NCBI RefSeq assembly: GCF_030068605.1
Contig: NZ_JASJOU010000001.1
Span: forward strand, 496,001 to 560,000
Reading direction: 5' to 3'
Length of the DNA: 64,000 nt
Source of the DNA: Xanthocytophaga agilis
GTDB lineage: Bacteria; Bacteroidota; Bacteroidia; Cytophagales; 172606-1
The position numbers and the translations under genes were made by a program. Positions 8,050-16,341 of the stretch are shown piece by piece. The stretch's first letter is position 1. Each line of letters opens with the position of its first letter. The notes below the pieces were generated by a model. It was given only the letters and a program-made list of their open reading frames with translations. It was not told where the DNA came from and searched no databases.

Positions 8050-9423
8050 ATGAAGTACACACTCATTTATCATGACCTGCTTGGACATTTTGACATCAGC
8101 ATGAACGAACATGCACTGATGAGTCTGATCGATAATTTTTCTGCTCAAACGGGTTGGTGTTACGCCTCCAAAGTAGAACTGGGTAAAGCGCTTCGTCTAA
8201 CCTCGCGCTGGGTGTTTGATGCCATTACCCGGCTAGAGGGCAAAGGATTGGTAGAAATAAATGCAGAATCCCGTTTTTTGCGTGCCTGTCCGGTTTGGAA
8301 AAAAGCAATACATCAGTGTCAGAATCAACTTCCTTTGTCTGAAACTGTACAGGGGTCAGAGGAATGGATACAGGCCATTCAGCAAAAAAAGCGCAGAGCT
8401 GTGCAATACAAACATCGGCAGGCTATGCAGGATGCACACAACCATGATGCAAACCAGGAAGACTCAGAAGGGTATGCAGAAAATGCGCAGCAGCCTATAA
8501 ATACTTTTCCGTCTACAGCTGAAAAAACTTCAACGGTTGTGAATAGTTTTCCTATGCAGCAGGAAGAAAATTCCGTATCTGGTATGGACTATTCAATGAA
8601 CGAATTTCATAACCTATATGAAGAGACTTCACCATTGCCTGTGAATAATTTTCGATCAGGGTATGAAGAGAATTCGCATCAGGATATGAAAACTATTCCA
8701 TTTGCCTATGAACAGAATGCACACTATAATAACATATATAGTAACAGAAATAATAACAAGTATAAAAACAAAAATAATAACAATACAATAACAGAAAAAA
8801 GCGCATGCGCGCAAAGTTTTCAATTTTCAAATGAGCAGGAGATTTTTAAAAATGAACAAGCAGGGGAGAAGCTAGAAAATTTTTTGAAGAGCGAAGAACA
8901 GAACCAACCTGTTGTAGAAGCCGCTATAGTAACCCCTCCCCAGGTTGCGCCGGCCCCCTCCCCTAAGAAGGCTGCACAGATAGAAAATGCTATGCAAAAC
9001 GTGCATAGCCTTAAAACCGATTCTAAGGCCACTCCAGTCGATCCGTGTCTTGTGCCTTGTCGAGAGGTCTATCTGCTATATTTTGGGGCTTACAAGTGGG
9101 TCTATGGGCGTGACGACAAGTTTCTTAAACAGGTCTTGGAACAGATCCGCTACAAGATTGCTGTACAGTGGCAGCAACCCACTATGAATCTGGCAGAGAT
9201 TCCTGATGAGTCAGTGATCCATTCCTTCCAGAGCTTGCTGGAAATGATTCCTACCTGGTATCGCGACAATGGCTACACAGCACCCAACGATCTGAATCGT
9301 TTTTTTGAGAAGTACTATGCGGCTATTAAGTCAGGCAATGGAGGAGGAGCCCGTTCATCATTTGCTCCACCCAGAGATCAGGATGAGGAATATCTCCGTC
9401 TGATGCGTTTGTGTCGCGATTAA
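8050..9423 (+). CDS. putative phage/plasmid-type replication initiator (DnaD/lambda O-like layout)
   Basis: The ATG at 8050 (MKYTLIYHDLL) is preferred over an in-frame start 39 bp earlier because homologous-looking sequence begins there; the product is about 457 residues. The N-terminus is a winged helix (YASKVELGKALRLTSRWVFD, then AITRLEGKGLVEI) as in phage replication proteins. A low-complexity middle holds six degenerate repeats of about 15 residues with the pattern N.F....EE.S, then an Asn/Lys-rich tract. The C-terminal third (about 350-457) has a DnaD/helicase-loader-like helical look (YLLYFGAYKWVYGRDDKFLK). Function as initiator is inferred from architecture and context, not from a catalytic motif. 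Confidence 0.6.
   Translation: MKYTLIYHDLLGHFDISMNEHALMSLIDNFSAQTGWCYASKVELGKALRLTSRWVFDAITRLEGKGLVEINAESRFLRACPVWKKAIHQCQNQLPLSETVQGSEEWIQAIQQKKRRAVQYKHRQAMQDAHNHDANQEDSEGYAENAQQPINTFPSTAEKTSTVVNSFPMQQEENSVSGMDYSMNEFHNLYEETSPLPVNNFRSGYEENSHQDMKTIPFAYEQNAHYNNIYSNRNNNKYKNKNNNNTITEKSACAQSFQFSNEQEIFKNEQAGEKLENFLKSEEQNQPVVEAAIVTPPQVAPAPSPKKAAQIENAMQNVHSLKTDSKATPVDPCLVPCREVYLLYFGAYKWVYGRDDKFLKQVLEQIRYKIAVQWQQPTMNLAEIPDESVIHSFQSLLEMIPTWYRDNGYTAPNDLNRFFEKYYAAIKSGNGGGARSSFAPPRDQDEEYLRLMRLCRD
8500..8800 (+). other. in-gene iteron-like repeats plus A/T-rich tract, candidate origin
   Basis: Inside the putative initiator, repeat units start at 8500, 8542, 8599, 8644 and 8689. The last three are spaced exactly 45 bp. 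They share a core like AATAATTTTC followed by TATGAAGAGAATTC. A strongly A/T-rich, purine-skewed stretch follows at about 8725-8795. This matches the order iterons then unwinding element inside the initiator gene seen in lambdoid phage O genes. The amino-acid repeats could instead be the selected feature. Confidence 0.45.
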
Positions 9424-9487
9424 TGCCTGAATACAAACTAATCAGCAGACAATTTTTTACTATTCAATAACCAGCTAATTTTTTATC

Positions 9488-10531
9488 ATGTCCCTGATTC
9501 AACATCCGTCATCATCTGCCCTGCTGGGCAAGCAGTTCCAGTCTGTGAATCTGATTCAACAAGCTCAATCGCGTATTACAAACCTGCTCGAATGGCTGCA
9601 GCAAAACAACCTTCCGGCTCAACTGACCGTAGCCAAAAAATACCAGATCTATGCCCAAACGCTGATGGAAGGGCTGCAAGCTATTCCGCAACAAAGTGAA
9701 AGTTTGATTTACAATATGCAATCTCTGCAAGCGGACTACGGTGTACTCATTACCCAGATGTACAAGCATGCCAATGAGGAGATTGCCTCTCGTGCTCCGG
9801 CTCTGGAGGTGTTTGCCCGTACGCAAGGCGATGAAATCACCAATCGGCTTTTGTTTGTGCTCATCAAGTATTTTACCGAATCGATTACTGTCAAACAGTC
9901 GCTAACTGTGAAACAAACCACTGCCATGGCAAGTATGGTACAGGTAGACTTTCGGGATCTGTCACTGACCGATGTGCTGCTATGTCTTCGCAATACCCAG
10001 AGTGGCAAGTATGGGCAGCTCTATGAGTCGTTTGATTTTATCAAGCTGGGTGAATTTCTGCGAAAATACCGAAAAGAGAAGGAAGAGGTGAAAGCCCAGA
10101 AACACAAAGATCTGAAGTATTCACAGAGTTCAATCCTGTATGACATTGTAAGCAATCTGGACAAAGCCCCTGAACAGTTCAGAGAGCCTTTCCAAAGCCT
10201 GTCGGCTCAAAAGATTGCCCAAAAGTTGTCAACAGAACAGGATACCCACTCAGCCACACCCGACAGACCCGAGATAGGGGTAGACCTGGACGCAGTATTT
10301 GCAGAGGCAAACAAACCTACTTCCAAACTACCTCGACCCAAGCCATTGACAGAGAGCGAAAACCGCCAGCGAATTATGTCTGAGTTGACGCTGTATATGG
10401 ACCATATGACCGAAGCGGAATACCTCTATTATGTGGATTACTATGAAACGTATCGACAACCCGAACTGGTCGAATGGCTCAAGGTAGAGTGGAAGAAGGT
10501 GCAGGAGAAACAGAAAACCAAAGCATCGTAA
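9488..10531 (+). CDS. uncharacterised protein, putative replication partner
   Basis: A 347-residue soluble protein. It is mostly helical up to about residue 225 (LLEWLQQNNLPAQLTVAKKY), with a central block ITVKQSLTVKQTTAMASMVQ, then LSLTDVLLCLRNTQSGKYGQ, that resembles Bacteroidota phage/mobile-element proteins encoded next to initiator-like genes. An acidic, charged linker (240-300) leads to a C-terminal helix region ending in Lys-rich residues. It starts 64 bp after the putative initiator. By position it could correspond to a helicase loader, as lambda P follows O. No Walker motif is visible, so this is inference. Confidence 0.45.
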   Translation: MSLIQHPSSSALLGKQFQSVNLIQQAQSRITNLLEWLQQNNLPAQLTVAKKYQIYAQTLMEGLQAIPQQSESLIYNMQSLQADYGVLITQMYKHANEEIASRAPALEVFARTQGDEITNRLLFVLIKYFTESITVKQSLTVKQTTAMASMVQVDFRDLSLTDVLLCLRNTQSGKYGQLYESFDFIKLGEFLRKYRKEKEEVKAQKHKDLKYSQSSILYDIVSNLDKAPEQFREPFQSLSAQKIAQKLSTEQDTHSATPDRPEIGVDLDAVFAEANKPTSKLPRPKPLTESENRQRIMSELTLYMDHMTEAEYLYYVDYYETYRQPELVEWLKVEWKKVQEKQKTKAS

Positions 10532-10578
10532 ACAGGCTGGCAAAATGTCAATTCTAGCAACAATTATTCCGATACCCT

Positions 10579-11127
10579 GTAGGGGCAATCACGCCCAAAC
10601 ATTTCCCCTCCGAACGATTGGGAATATGCCAAACCAATGTAGGGGCGCACCTGCGTGTGCGCCCATGTTTCGTGCAGACCGTGTTTAGGTTTATAAACCA
10701 ACATCGGGAAATGTAGGGGTGCCCCTTGCGGGTACCCGTGTTTCCGACAACGAATGTCTGGGATTAATCCGAAAGGTTTGTCTAATAAACCCAATCATTC
10801 GCGAATGGAAACCGGGCAGGGGCAAGCCCAGCCCCTACAGGATCGGAAATACACAAACGCGGTCTGTGGGAATCAGGGCGCACCTGTGTGTGCCATGTTT
10901 CGTGCAGACAATGATTGGATTGGCGAATTACCATTGTGAAATGTAGGGGCGATTGGCAGATCGCCCTGGTTCGTGCAGACACGGCATGGGATACATCCGA
11001 AATGATGGTCGGAATATCATAATCATTCGGCGGGGAATCAGGGCGATCTGCCAATCGCCCCTACGATATCGGATTGTCACAAACAGGGTTTGCCGGAAAC
11101 CGGGCGCACACATGGGTGCGCCCCTAC
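10579..11127. repeat. eight GTAGGGGCG hairpin repeats in both orientations
   Basis: Copies lie at 10579-10596, 10639-10664, 10713-10738, 10812-10838 (reverse), 10875-10893 (partial), 10943-10967, 11039-11064 (reverse) and 11101-11127 (reverse). A unit is GTAGGGGCG, a variable stem-loop, CGCCC, then often ATGTTTCGTGCAGAC. Stems differ between copies (CGCAC/GTGCG, CGAT/ATCG, GGGTGCCC/GGGTACCC) yet largely keep pairing. Copies at 10943 and 11039 are exact 26-bp inverted repeats of each other. The 10532-11561 interval has no credible gene. Open frames through it are by-products of the repeats. Confidence 0.8.
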
Positions 11128-11185
11128 ATCGGTTCGGAAAAATACCTATGTGTTGGATGGTAACAATCAGGTGATTTGCCATATG

Positions 11186-11523
11186 TGACCGGAGTTCCGG
11201 TCACACAGAAGAAATATCCGAAGTATGGTCAACACCCGTGATTGATCGGAACTATGGTCAAAATGGTAATCGCTGACTGAGTGAACAGAAAAATGTTCAG
11301 CAAACGAAGTGAACAGAAATCGAATCACTTTGTAAAATGACTGGAACTCTGTTCACTTTTGCGTTTGACCATACTTCCGGTCGCTTTTTGGTTTGACTGG
11401 AATACCAGTCGCTTTCCAGAAATATTCGAACTCTGGTCACTTTACAGAATGACCATACTTCCAGTCAAACTCTTGGCTGACCATAGTTCCAGTCACCAAC
11501 CTGTTTGATCGTACTTCCGGTCA
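11186..11523. repeat. 12-unit, 28-bp-period quasi-palindromic array (TGACCGGA type)
   Basis: 18-bp units start at 11186, 11214, 11243, 11282, 11310, 11338, 11366, 11394, 11422, 11450, 11478 and 11506. The first, TGACCGGAGTTCCGGTCA, is a perfect palindrome. Others vary, for example TGACCATACTTCCAGTCA, TGAACAGAAAAATGTTCA and TGACTGGAATACCAGTCG. Spacers are 10 bp and often start CTTT (ctttccagaa, ctttacagaa). One 11-bp extra insert breaks the phase after the third unit. The array ends 38 bp before the XRE start codon, so it may be its operator array, an iteron set or a centromere-like site. Not CRISPR: the spacers are too short and alike. Confidence 0.8.
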
Positions 11524-11561
11524 GCAGAAAACAAACAAATACACACGAAACCAGCCATACC

Positions 11562-11798
11562 ATGAATCTAAAAGACATCGGCGAACGCATCCGCCTCTTT
11601 CGAATGGAAGTACTCAACCTCTCTCAACGCGAATTTGCTCAGCGCATGGGAGTAGCCCAGGGCAACCTATCCTCTCTGGAAAAAGGCCACCAGCTACCAA
11701 GTTGCTTCTTCCTGTGGTGCCTACATGCGACCTATCAGGCCAATGTGCATTGGCTCTTTACAGGAGATGGTGAGCCGGTGGTGAAAGCAAATAAATAA
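11562..11798 (+). CDS. XRE-family transcriptional regulator
   Basis: A 78-residue single-domain HTH_3 protein. The ATG at 11562 (MNLKDIGERIRLFRMEVLNL) is chosen because an earlier in-frame start at 11505 lies within the repeat array. The HTH spans about residues 5-60: REFAQRMGVAQGNLSSLEKG carries the two recognition helices. The end VHWLFTGDGEP is typical of phage-type Cro/C1-like proteins. It follows a 12-unit palindrome array directly, which suggests autoregulation through it. A decayed copy of its 3' end lies at 12471-12562. Confidence 0.85.
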   Translation: MNLKDIGERIRLFRMEVLNLSQREFAQRMGVAQGNLSSLEKGHQLPSCFFLWCLHATYQANVHWLFTGDGEPVVKANK

Positions 11799-11863
11799 GT
11801 ATTTCGTTTGTAAAAGCTTTATTTTGTTCTTTAATCAGTATTACCAAACTACAATCTTTAATT

Positions 11864-12424
11864 ATGGAGGGACTTAAATTATGCCCACAAATTCATGAAG
11901 TGTTCTTTGATCAACATGAAGAATACAAGAAATACTTTAAGCCACTGGTTTCTATCAATCTTTCATTGGTAAATCCACAGTGGAATGGTCAACTATTTAT
12001 TGTTTATTCGAATAATGATCCCTACTGTACTGCTGCCCAAGCACATATGAATACGTTTTGTCATCAAACAAAAGTGACATTTGATATTGTGGATGGGAAA
12101 TATAAGTTTAAAGCAGATTTTGGTTATTTTCAGACTAATACTGATTGGAAAGAATGGCTTGAGATGGGAAATAAATCTTATAGTGAGTTTTTAACACAAC
12201 AGGAAAGAAAACCTGCAAATCCTAAAAGATATATTCGCCAGTTTAATAAAATTCCTAAATGGATACAGATGAATGAAACGCCTCTAAACTCTCGTGGAGA
12301 CAAAATGACCTTTATCTGTCAAATGAATTCTGGGGATATCATTAGCGATTATTGTGAAGAAGAGATATACCTGTTTTATGATGATTTTGACAAAGTTGCA
12401 GTACAGATACAACAGATAGATTAA
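11864..12424 (+). CDS. uncharacterised cargo protein, immunity-like
   Basis: A 186-residue soluble protein that I cannot assign with certainty. The overall build (beta-rich, VNPQWNGQLFIVYSNNDPYC early, C-terminal GDKMTFICQMNSGD and acidic EEEIYLFYDDFD) recalls YwqG/DUF1963-type or contact-toxin immunity proteins. It lies between the XRE gene and a decayed copy of the 3' end of that gene, so it appears inserted as cargo. It has lower G+C than the replication block. Confidence 0.5.
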   Translation: MEGLKLCPQIHEVFFDQHEEYKKYFKPLVSINLSLVNPQWNGQLFIVYSNNDPYCTAAQAHMNTFCHQTKVTFDIVDGKYKFKADFGYFQTNTDWKEWLEMGNKSYSEFLTQQERKPANPKRYIRQFNKIPKWIQMNETPLNSRGDKMTFICQMNSGDIISDYCEEEIYLFYDDFDKVAVQIQQID

Positions 12425-12470
12425 TCATCTGGAGGCTTGATATTTTAACTGTAACTAGTATAAGTATTTC

Positions 12471-12562
12471 TGTTTTTTGTCCTCTAGCGCCTACATGTGA
12501 ACTTTCACATAAACCTGTATTGGTTAATAGCGGGTGAAGAAGGGAGCAAAGAACATTCTTGA
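12471..12562 (+). pseudogene. relict of XRE regulator 3' end
   Basis: In the frame of CTA at 12491 this reads LHVNFHINLYWLIAGEEG, then SKEHS and a stop. It aligns with the XRE C-terminus LHATYQANVHWLFTGDGEP. Upstream the alignment continues, with TGG changed to the stop TAG (tcctctagcgcctacatg against tcctgtggtgcctacatg). The 5' part, including the HTH, is gone. The relict marks an old duplication around the cargo gene at 11864-12424. Confidence 0.7.
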
Positions 12563-12641
12563 TGCATAGTGAGAAAATAGTTAGTCGAAAAGGTTCATAT
12601 ATTTACGAAGTACAACTTTTATAAAAGCACTTACAAAGACA

Positions 12642-13508
12642 ATGACAGAACAGGAAATTCTGGATAAACTTGATAATAGCAGCATTGAATATTATGGTTC
12701 TTTTGTTCAACTCGGACATCCTTATTCTTTTTTGCTGGATACACGGCTGAATGTGTTTCGGGGAGATAATGATCGTTGGGCTATTGCTGTTGAAAAGCTT
12801 GGGTATAACCCCCGAGGAGAAGCCATTATTCTGGAGATTTACTACTATGGCAACTGCCTGATAAACCTTGGAAGTTATAATAATATACCCCTAAATGATT
12901 ATGGTATTTATCCAATAGACATGGATAACTTTGAGGAGATAACTGACGGTGAAGCCTTGAAACCGGATGCGAAATTTTGGCTGGTTCGTGGACACCAGGT
13001 GCCATTAACCCATACAAAACAAGCGTATGCAGATGCCGGTATTGAATTGAAGGAATACGAACCTGATACAATTCGTGTAGAAGAGGCAGCCAGACTTGTG
13101 TTGTTAACAAATCGTGATTTGTTTCGTGCTACTGACAATGAACTTTATAAGTGCATTCCAGCAGATCTGAAAAAGATACTGGTGCTTAATGAGTGGTTTC
13201 ACAAAGATTTCTTCCTAAACCTGTCCCCAACACTGTCTGACGAACATCTACGCCAAACCTATGAGTTCAACAAAAATCTGACGGGTCTGCCTGGAATAAC
13301 TTTTGAAACTTTTGCTCAGGCACGTAGAATGCACGAAATACAGGCAAGTGAATTGGATAGGGAAGAATGGGAAACTAACAGACCTGGTTCGTATGAAACC
13401 TGGCAATTGATTGCAAAAGTAATTGTCACTAATGATCTCACACACTACAAGCCGACATTACAGCCCAATACACATTGGATACACTGGCCAGATTCTGGAA
13501 GTTTGTAA
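12642..13508 (+). CDS. uncharacterised protein (DUF7003-like)
   Basis: A 288-residue soluble acidic protein starting MTEQEILDKLDNSSIEYYGS. The pattern, with an early LDTRLNVFRGDNDRWAIAVE and GYNPRG segment, then LINLGSYNN and a long C-terminal helical part, fits a Bacteroidota family that I recall as DUF7003. Members scatter singly in genomes and have no known activity; an immunity or stress role is only guessed. No signal peptide or membrane segment is present. It is part of the cargo run between the XRE and lysis genes. Confidence 0.6.
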   Translation: MTEQEILDKLDNSSIEYYGSFVQLGHPYSFLLDTRLNVFRGDNDRWAIAVEKLGYNPRGEAIILEIYYYGNCLINLGSYNNIPLNDYGIYPIDMDNFEEITDGEALKPDAKFWLVRGHQVPLTHTKQAYADAGIELKEYEPDTIRVEEAARLVLLTNRDLFRATDNELYKCIPADLKKILVLNEWFHKDFFLNLSPTLSDEHLRQTYEFNKNLTGLPGITFETFAQARRMHEIQASELDREEWETNRPGSYETWQLIAKVIVTNDLTHYKPTLQPNTHWIHWPDSGSL

Positions 13509-13526
13509 AAACACTGAAAAATAACA

Positions 13527-13763
13527 GTGAGTACGATAGGCCTAGCAGTAAATCGGCTGATGTGCATTGATGAGACATTAAAAAGTATAAACTTTGTCAT
13601 AAGAATTGATCTAATATACTTGCTTGCTATATTATTAATTCCAAGTGAGCCACTGGAAGGAGTTGTTTTTTCAACAAATCAAAAAAAGCTAAAAATAAGT
13701 AGAGCAGATACAAAGTTCAAAGTTATAAAACGGGGAAATGCCTTCTTTTTAGAAAAGATATAG
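13527..13763 (+). CDS. short doubtful reading frame, possibly a gene fragment
   Basis: 78 codons, or 67 from a second ATG at 13560. The product has one hydrophobic segment (LIYLLAILLIPS) and a basic C-terminus. It ends 4 bp before the next gene and lies 18 bp after the previous one, so the space is fully used by this frame. No family is recognised. It looks like the C-terminal remnant of a larger protein or a spurious frame. Confidence 0.25.
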   Translation: MSTIGLAVNRLMCIDETLKSINFVIRIDLIYLLAILLIPSEPLEGVVFSTNQKKLKISRADTKFKVIKRGNAFFLEKI

Positions 13764-13767
13764 AATT

Positions 13768-14580
13768 ATGTTGAGACTATTTTCAAAACCATTTTTGCAT
13801 AGTTGTTTCTTTCTGGTTTTTACACTACTGATTTGTGAAGACACTCTGGCTCAGAGCAAGGACATTGTGAAACAAGAGAGCCACTTTGTAAAACTATATT
13901 CAAAGCTGAGTTCTTTTATCCAAACAGACTACGACAGCATTCAGTTTTATACCCATGTGTTTGAAAAAGAGTTTACAAGCTTTATAAAAAACAATCCGGC
14001 AACACTCAGTTATCCATTTACCAAACTCAGTGATAATCATTCCTGTGACATAAGAACTTCTGAAGATGGAAATTTCAGGATATACAGCTGGGACACCTGG
14101 ACAGGTGGAACTATGCATGTGTTTAGAGAAATCTATCAGTGGAAAGCAAACGGCAAAGTATTTACAAAAATACCACACTATGAAGAAGGTGATGGAGGTA
14201 CATCTTGCTCAAAAGTTTTTACAGTCAGCATTCACAACAAACCCTGTTATTTTGCCATTACGAATGCCACGTATTCAACGAAAGATGCCAGGCAATCCAT
14301 TACCGCTTTCAGCATTGAAGGTAATCAGTTGGTGGATACTATGAAGGTTTTCAAGACGAAAACACAAAAGCTCAATAAGATAGATGTCGATTTTGACTTT
14401 TTCAGTGTAGTGGATCGACCTGAACGTCCCCTGGAATTAATTAACTACGACCACAGACAGAAAATAATCTATATTCCTTTGGTAAACGACAAGGGTCAAG
14501 TGACAAAGAAGAATCTACTTTACCAACTCAAAGATCGTTATTTTGAGTTCATAGGCATAGAGACAGGCATGCGGAAGTGA
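13768..14580 (+). CDS. secreted/periplasmic protein of unknown function
   Basis: A 270-residue protein with a Sec signal peptide (basic start, hydrophobic SCFFLVFTLLICEDTLAQ; cleavage probably after LAQ near residue 29). The mature part is rich in beta-strand patterns: FRIYSWDTWTGGTMHVF, then two cysteines around DGGTSCSKVF and KPCYFAI that could form a disulphide. The final sections mention repeated aromatic strands. I do not recognise a catalytic motif. Possibly a periplasmic cargo or immunity factor. Confidence 0.7.
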   Translation: MLRLFSKPFLHSCFFLVFTLLICEDTLAQSKDIVKQESHFVKLYSKLSSFIQTDYDSIQFYTHVFEKEFTSFIKNNPATLSYPFTKLSDNHSCDIRTSEDGNFRIYSWDTWTGGTMHVFREIYQWKANGKVFTKIPHYEEGDGGTSCSKVFTVSIHNKPCYFAITNATYSTKDARQSITAFSIEGNQLVDTMKVFKTKTQKLNKIDVDFDFFSVVDRPERPLELINYDHRQKIIYIPLVNDKGQVTKKNLLYQLKDRYFEFIGIETGMRK

Positions 14581-14758
14581 TAGTGTATACATAACTTGGT
14601 CATGATGCAGACTGAAGAAACACGTTTGAGCTAAAAACAAGATCAGAAGAAGCAATTCCAAATTTGTATTAACAAACTGTAAATCTTTTTTATCAGAGAA
14701 ATACCATTTCCAGTATCTGCCAAAAGATACCCAACAGGATTGCTCTTTGTGAAAAGTA

Positions 14759-15559
14759 ATGGCAGACAAGATATACGTATATACGATGAAAAAGCCTACA
14801 GGTCCTTATCTCGAACAAAACTTTTACTACTCTAATCTTTCTCATACAGAAGCCTTTCGCCGATTGGTCTCAACCGTAATACAACTGGGTGCTAATTTTG
14901 GAGGAATAGGTGAAGCCCACCTCGCCCCAGGTATTCGGGATCAGCTTTTTGCAGGTATCCATGATCAGGTTTTGACTACGATAGCCATACAGGATTATAC
15001 TACATTTGAAACATATCTGAATAGTCCGGATGTACTGCTTATTCAGCTGCTACTAACTGAAGCCAAAAGACACTCCTTCAAACAGAAAAGTCATGATTTA
15101 ATTACCTGCCTGAGTGTATCTGAGCAGAGCATACCTCACTATAGTCATCCAGTAGCGATCTGGTCAGAAGATTTGATTTTTGATCCGGGAAGGCTTGCTC
15201 CATCCGAAAAAAGAAAAGAGGGTTTAGCTATATACGAACGCTTTAAAGAGATAATTGAACTCAGTTCACCAGATTATGCTGCTATTACTACCGAATACTC
15301 ATTAGAAAATCCTGGTATGCTAAAAGATGGTCGGGAAAGTTATGCTTTTACTAACTTCTATATACGAACCAATTTTCTGGGAGAGATTACTTTACAGAAG
15401 ATAAAAGACCTTTATAAAGATGCCTACTCGGAATCTGTGCATGATGGATTATATATTTCAACCACTTGCTGGTTAAATCCTGAACAAAAAGAAATAGACA
15501 GCGATGAAGCTAGCCAATTGTCGGTAAAGGTTGGGAAATATATCGGGAATGTGGAATAG
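14759..15559 (+). CDS. uncharacterised cargo protein
   Basis: A 266-residue soluble protein. It starts MADKIYVYTMKKPTGPYLEQ; a second ATG at codon 10 is an alternative start. No signal peptide, membrane segment or known motif is visible. The middle (DQVLTTIAIQDYTTFETYLN) is helical and the C-terminus is acidic. Solitary proteins of this type are common as self-immunity or DUF cargo in Bacteroidota. It converges with the broken gene at 15581-16165. Confidence 0.55.
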   Translation: MADKIYVYTMKKPTGPYLEQNFYYSNLSHTEAFRRLVSTVIQLGANFGGIGEAHLAPGIRDQLFAGIHDQVLTTIAIQDYTTFETYLNSPDVLLIQLLLTEAKRHSFKQKSHDLITCLSVSEQSIPHYSHPVAIWSEDLIFDPGRLAPSEKRKEGLAIYERFKEIIELSSPDYAAITTEYSLENPGMLKDGRESYAFTNFYIRTNFLGEITLQKIKDLYKDAYSESVHDGLYISTTCWLNPEQKEIDSDEASQLSVKVGKYIGNVE

Positions 15560-15580
15560 TATTTTAATTACGAGATTCTA

Positions 15581-16165
15581 TTACATTCCCACAAAACCCA
15601 CATATTCAACCCCCTCAGCTTCCATGCAATTCATATTGGCCAGCAGACTATGTAAATCATTGATCAGGCGTTGTTCTCCATATTTTCGTTGTGAGGGCTT
15701 AACCGAAAAGTAATCTCCCCAACCTTCTGCATCTTTGATGTGTTTACCAAAATCGGGTTGCTCTTCCATTTTTTGTATCAACGTCTGTACTACCTGACGC
15801 ATTTCTGTCAAAAGTGTCCAACCTCTATGATCTGTGTCATAGTTCTTATCCCAGTCCACTTTTGCTTGTTCTATCTGAACTTTGACTTAAGCAATTTTGA
15901 CGGTATCATTTTCTTCTTCAGCCAGATAGAGACTATATTCCAGTTCGCCTGTATCGAGCATATAATTAGCTGGAGATCTCTTAAAGGCTGACAGGTCTAT
16001 AGCAAGAATAGCTTCTACCTGTTTCAATCCATTTTCTCCAACCTCTCCCGAATGAAAAAAGGTAAATGTTTCACTTAGATCCGTATTCTTTTCTTCACAC
16101 AGAGTAATCCTGTATTCCTTTTCTTCATCACGCGTTTTAGGCATTAAAAAGATATCGTATCCCAT
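15581..16165 (-). pseudogene. uncharacterised gene interrupted by an in-frame stop
   Basis: Two halves on the minus strand lie in the same frame: 16165-15887 begins MGYDIFLMPKTRDEEKEYRI and ends DTVKIA-stop; reading through the TAA at 15889-15887 continues VKVQIEQAKVDWDKNYDTDH to the stop at 15581. Without the TAA the protein would be about 194 residues with smooth composition. A CAA to TAA change (Gln to stop) explains it. The second half could start at GTG 15859, but that cuts into the natural sequence. Function unknown. Confidence 0.65.
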
Positions 16166-16341
16166 AGAGTTGAATTGTTGGTCAAGAGAGGTAAAATCAT
16201 GTAGTAGTAGCTACAAAGTAGACAAAGACAACTCTATCCGCAAAGAGATTTTTCTGCTATCTTTTTCTGAATACAAACCAATTTGTTACCAATACTGGCT
16301 GGCTTAGGGTAACAGATTTGTATGTGGATGATAATCAGGCA

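Noticed and set aside
10564-11182. Several open frames on both strands through the hairpin repeat region
   Set aside because: They follow the repeats in every frame, their products are repeats of the same Cys/Arg/Pro-rich peptides, and none has a family signal. They are by-products of G+C-rich palindromes.
11186-11523. CRISPR array
   Set aside because: Repeat units vary, spacers are only 10 bp and alike, and no cas gene is near.
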